Below, one piece after another: positions 42,964-46,041 of a stretch of 46,041 bases of DNA; within the stretch, counting starts at the first letter, position 1, and the number at the start of each line of letters is the position of its first letter. Below the pieces are notes generated by a model. It was not told the DNA's origin. It saw only the letters and a program-made list of their open reading frames with translations, and did not search any database. Made by a program: the position numbers and the translations under genes. The stretch comes from Tepidimonas thermarum (GTDB taxonomy: Bacteria > Pseudomonadota > Gammaproteobacteria > Burkholderiales > Burkholderiaceae_C), in assembly GCF_007556705.1 (NCBI RefSeq), contig NZ_VJOL01000018.1, positions 1-46,041 on the forward strand, given 5' to 3'.

Positions 42964-43698
42964 ATGCTGCAAGCCCTGATCTTCGACGTCGACGGCACGT
43001 TGGCCGACACCGAGCGCGCGCACCTGGCGGCGTTCAACGCCGCCTTCGCGGCCGAGGGGCTGGACTGGCACTGGGACGAGGCACGCTACACCCAGCTGCT
43101 CGAAGTCTCGGGCGGCAAGGAGCGCATCGCGCACTACTGGGCGCAGGTCAACGCCAGCCGGGCCGACATCGACGGCACCGAGTTGCGCGCGCTCATCGAC
43201 CGGTTGCACGAGGTCAAGACCGCGTTTTACGAGGAAGCGGTGCGACAGGGCGCGGTCCAGCTGCGCCCCGGCGTGCTCGAACTGATCGACGACGCACGGC
43301 GCAGCGGTCTGCGGCTGGCGATCGCCACCACCACCTCGCCGGTCAACATCGCGGCTTTGCTGCGCGGCGCGATGGGGCCGGATTGGCAACTGGCCTTCGA
43401 GGTCATCGAGGACGCGTCCACCGCACCGCGCAAAAAACCGCACCCGCAGGTGTACCAGCAAACGCTGGCGCGGCTGCAACTGCCCGCGACGGCGTGTCTG
43501 GCGTTCGAGGATTCGGCCAATGGCTTGCAGGCGGCACGCGGGGCCGGGCTGGCCACCATCGTCACCCCCAACGCCTTTACGGCGCACCACCGCTTCGACG
43601 GGGCGCTGCGCGTGCTCGACAGTCTGCAAGGCGTCGATGTGCCGACGTTGCGCCGCTGGCACGGCGAGGTGGCCCAACCCGCCGCCACGGCACCGTGA
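42964..43698 (+). CDS. cbbY: HAD phosphatase CbbY
   Basis: A 244-residue HAD-superfamily enzyme. The nucleophile D8 and acid D10 are in FDVDGTLAD; TTTSPVN, RKKPHPQVY and FEDSANGLQAARGAG are the later motifs. CbbY is known to remove xylulose-1,5-bisphosphate, an inhibitory Rubisco by-product, which fits its place in the Calvin cluster and complements CbbQO. GGAGG seven bases before ATG 42964 is a strong ribosome site. Confidence 0.93.
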   Translation: MLQALIFDVDGTLADTERAHLAAFNAAFAAEGLDWHWDEARYTQLLEVSGGKERIAHYWAQVNASRADIDGTELRALIDRLHEVKTAFYEEAVRQGAVQLRPGVLELIDDARRSGLRLAIATTTSPVNIAALLRGAMGPDWQLAFEVIEDASTAPRKKPHPQVYQQTLARLQLPATACLAFEDSANGLQAARGAGLATIVTPNAFTAHHRFDGALRVLDSLQGVDVPTLRRWHGEVAQPAATAP

Positions 43699-43743
43699 CC
43701 CGCACCGCCCCCAACGCATTCGACAAAACCCGAGGAGAACCCC

Positions 43744-44826
43744 ATGCCTTTGTCGCAACGCACCACGCTGACGCAGTTTCTCATCGAACAGCGGCGCCGC
43801 TACCCCAGCGCCAGCGGCGACTTCAACGCGCTGGTGCTGGATGTGGCGCTGGCGTGCAAGGCCATTGCGCGCAGCGTCGCCTTCGGCGCCCTGGGGGGCG
43901 TCTTGGGCGCGCAGTCCGGCGCCATCAACGTGCAGGGGGAGGAGCAAAAAAAGCTCGACGTCATCAGCAACGAGCTGTTCGTGCGCGCCAACGAGTGGGG
44001 CGGCCATCTGGCCGGCATGGCGTCGGAGGAGATGGACGAGCCCTACAACATCCCCAGCGCCTACCCGCGCGGCAAGTATTTGTTGGTGTTCGATCCGCTG
44101 GACGGCTCGAGCAACATCGACGTCAACGTGTCGGTGGGCAGCATCTTTTCGATCCTGCGCGCGCCGCAGGACGTCATTGACAGCGGCCGTGACGTCACGG
44201 CGGCCGACTTTTTGCAGCCGGGCTGCCAGCAGCTCGCCGCCGGCTACGCCCTCTACGGGCCCTCGACCATGCTGGTGCTCTCGGTGGGCACGGGCGTGCA
44301 CGGCTTTACGCTCGACCCCAACCTGGGCGAATTCTTCCTGTCCCACCCCGATATCCGGGTGCCGGAAGACACGCAGGAATTTGCCATCAACGCCTCCAAC
44401 AGCCGTTTTTGGGAACCGCCGGTCAAGCGCTACGTGGACGAGTGCCTGGCCGGCAAAACCGGGCCGCGCGGCAAAGATTTCAACATGCGCTGGATCGCGA
44501 GCATGGTGGCCGAAGCGCACCGCATCCTGATGCGCGGCGGGGTCTTCATGTACCCGCGCGACACCAAGGACCCGACCAAGCCCGGCCGCCTGCGCCTGCT
44601 CTACGAGGCCAACCCGGTGGGGTTTTTGATGGAGCAGGCCGGCGGGCGCGCCAGCACCGGGCGCGAGCCGATCCTGGCGGTGCAGCCGACCGCGCTGCAC
44701 CAGCGCATCGGCCTCGTCTTTGGCAGCAAGCACGAGGTCGAGCGCATCGAGCGCTACCACCGCGAGCCCACGCCCTACCAAGACGACAACCCGCTGTTTG
44801 CCGAGCGTTCGCTGTTTCGCGCCTGA
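43744..44826 (+). CDS. cbbF: fructose-1,6-bisphosphatase class I
   Basis: A 360-residue FBPase regenerating fructose 6-phosphate in the Calvin cycle. The metal site [10 protein letters not shown] is at 117-126; [22 protein letters not shown] and [11 protein letters not shown] are the substrate-site segments. Position between cbbY and cbbP marks it as the autotrophic copy; another fbp may exist elsewhere. GAGGAG lies before ATG 43744. Confidence 0.96.
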   Translation: MPLSQRTTLTQFLIEQRRRYPSASGDFNALVLDVALACKAIARSVAFGALGGVLGAQSGAINVQGEEQKKLDVISNELFVRANEWGGHLAGMASEEMDEPYNIPSAYPRGKYLLVFDPLDGSSNIDVNVSVGSIFSILRAPQDVIDSGRDVTAADFLQPGCQQLAAGYALYGPSTMLVLSVGTGVHGFTLDPNLGEFFLSHPDIRVPEDTQEFAINASNSRFWEPPVKRYVDECLAGKTGPRGKDFNMRWIASMVAEAHRILMRGGVFMYPRDTKDPTKPGRLRLLYEANPVGFLMEQAGGRASTGREPILAVQPTALHQRIGLVFGSKHEVERIERYHREPTPYQDDNPLFAERSLFRA

Positions 44827-44879
44827 CCACGAGCGCCACCCGCCCCCATCGATCGAAGACCCCCCTGGAGCATCGCGAC

Positions 44880-45764
44880 ATGTCTGAGAAGCACCCCATC
44901 ATCGCCATCACCGGCTCGTCGGGCGCCGGCACCTCCACCGTCACGCGCACGTTTCAAAACATTTTCCGGCGCGAGGGGGTCAAGGCGGCCATCATCGAGG
45001 GCGACAGCTTCCACCGCTACGACCGCAAGGCCATGCGCGAGCGCATGGCCGAGGAGGAGGCGCGCGGCAACCACCACTTCAGCCACTTCGGGCCAGAAGC
45101 CAATCTGTTCGAGGAGCTGGAAAACCTCTTTCGCACCTACGCCGAGACCGGGCGCGGGCGCTGCCGCAAGTACCTGCACAACGAGGAGGAGGCCGCACCC
45201 TACGGCCAGGAGCCGGGCACCTTCACCCCCTGGGAGGACCTGCCGGAGGACACCGACATGCTCTTCTACGAAGGGCTGCACGGCGCCGTGGTGACCGACA
45301 CCGTCAACGTCGCGCAGTACCCGGATCTGCTCATTGGCGTGGCGCCCTCGATCAACCTGGAGTGGATCCAAAAGCTCATCCGCGACAAGACGCAGCGCCG
45401 CTACAGCCAGGAGGCGGTGGTGGACACGATTTTGCGCCGCATGCCCGACTACGTGAACTACATCTGTCCGCAGTTTGCGGTCACCCACGTCAACTTCCAG
45501 CGCGTGCCGGTGGTGGACACCTCCAACCCCTTCATCGCGCGCGACATCCCCACCGCCGACGAAAGCGTGTGCGTGATCCGTTTTGCCAAGCCCAAGGGCA
45601 TTGACTTTCCCTACCTGTTGTCGATGATCGACGGGTCCTGGATGAGCCGGGCCAACACCATCGTCGTGCCCGGTGGCAAGATGGAGCTGGCGATGCAGCT
45701 CATCTTCACGCCCTTCATCTGGCGCATGATGGAGCGCCGCAAGCGCGCGCTGGGCCTGGCCTGA
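44880..45764 (+). CDS. cbbP: phosphoribulokinase
   Basis: Makes ribulose 1,5-bisphosphate from ribulose 5-phosphate and ATP. The 294-residue protein is the bacterial (octameric, NADH-activated) type. The P-loop GSSGAGTST is at 12-20; GDSFHRYDR, FSHFGPEANLFEEL and FYEGLHGAVV follow. The redox cysteine pair of plant enzymes is absent. CTGGAG precedes ATG 44880 by about ten bases. Confidence 0.97.
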   Translation: MSEKHPIIAITGSSGAGTSTVTRTFQNIFRREGVKAAIIEGDSFHRYDRKAMRERMAEEEARGNHHFSHFGPEANLFEELENLFRTYAETGRGRCRKYLHNEEEAAPYGQEPGTFTPWEDLPEDTDMLFYEGLHGAVVTDTVNVAQYPDLLIGVAPSINLEWIQKLIRDKTQRRYSQEAVVDTILRRMPDYVNYICPQFAVTHVNFQRVPVVDTSNPFIARDIPTADESVCVIRFAKPKGIDFPYLLSMIDGSWMSRANTIVVPGGKMELAMQLIFTPFIWRMMERRKRALGLA

Positions 45765-45806
45765 GGCGGCCCAGCGCACCCCCTGACCGAGCGAGCCCGA
45801 CACGAC

Positions 45807-46041
45807 ATGAATCTGAGCGATCTCCCCACCCGCGCCGCCCCGACGCCTGAACTGGCGCGCCGCATGGCCAACGCCATCCGCATGCTGGCCGTGGACGCCG
45901 TGGAACAGGCCAAGAGCGGCCACCCCGGCGCCCCCATGGGCATGGCCGAAATGGCCGTGGCGCTGTGGAGCCGCCACCTCAAGCACAACCCGGCCAACCC
46001 CGCCTGGGCCGACCGTGACCGCTTCGTGCTCTCCAACGGCC
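45807..46041 (+). CDS. cbbT: transketolase, cut by the window edge
   Basis: The first 78 codons of a transketolase. [34 protein letters not shown] is the thiamine-diphosphate-site start of the family (here seen at residues 18-51), and DRFVLSNG is where the window ends. It follows cbbP by 42 bp and belongs to the same Calvin operon. The end of the gene lies outside. Confidence 0.93.
   Translation, partial: MNLSDLPTRAAPTPELARRMANAIRMLAVDAVEQAKSGHPGAPMGMAEMAVALWSRHLKHNPANPAWADRDRFVLSNG

Noticed and set aside
1-46041. tRNA, rRNA, insertion sequence, integrase or phage genes
   Set aside because: None could be supported; gaps are short and no transposase or integrase motif appears in any frame that is not a shadow of another gene.

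Overview
The window is GC-rich, densely coded bacterial chromosome. Gene content suggests a chemolithoautotrophic beta-proteobacterium of the order Burkholderiales: form IA Rubisco inside an alpha-carboxysome locus, a cbbR-cbbYFPT Calvin cluster, DUF3579 next to argD/argF and rpsT, and rpsU-yqeY. The genus cannot be fixed from the sequence alone. I saw no rRNA, tRNA, insertion sequence, phage or CRISPR.

Left part (1-13.1 kb): core genes. rpsU, yqeY, murI and a small membrane protein run leftward. Then come a two-domain polyphosphate:AMP phosphotransferase, a YkgJ-type cysteine-cluster protein, argD-argF, DUF3579, rpsT, a fatty acid desaturase, an rhlE-type helicase, apaH and a CNNM/CorC-type membrane protein. 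An 84-bp tandem array, made partly of copies of the argF 3' end, fills 4491-4826.

Centre (12.9-28.6 kb): a CO2-concentrating super-locus. A divergent cbbR faces cbbL-cbbS-csoS2-csoSCA-csoS4A-csoS4B-csoS1-csoS1-ferritin-like-acRAF-mcdA-mcdB-cbbQ-cbbO-csoS1D, then a trypsin-like serine peptidase, then sbtA-sbtB. All 18 genes run the same way with short gaps or ATGA overlaps. Rubisco, scaffold, carbonic anhydrase, shell, Rubisco assembly factor, positioning system, Rubisco activase and bicarbonate uptake are thus encoded together. The peptidase is the member with no obvious place in the known system.

Right-centre (28.7-40.4 kb): an 11-gene leftward operon (FAD oxidoreductase, DUF1365, cyclopropane-synthase-like methyltransferase, chalcone-isomerase-like protein, MFS transporter, DUF3833 lipoprotein, SDR, NTF2-like, photolyase, DUF2256, FeS-type photolyase). 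It diverges from a MerR/B12 photoreceptor gene with the CarH signature W-x9-EH. A 19-bp palindrome between them is the likely operator. This reads as a light and singlet-oxygen response combining DNA repair with lipid modification.

Right end (40.4-46.0 kb): an Lrp regulator divergent from a DMT exporter, then a second cbbR divergent from cbbY-cbbF-cbbP-cbbT, with cbbT cut by the window edge. Two CbbR-type TNA-N7-TNA boxes in the second intergenic region and one in the first suggest both Calvin units answer to CbbR.
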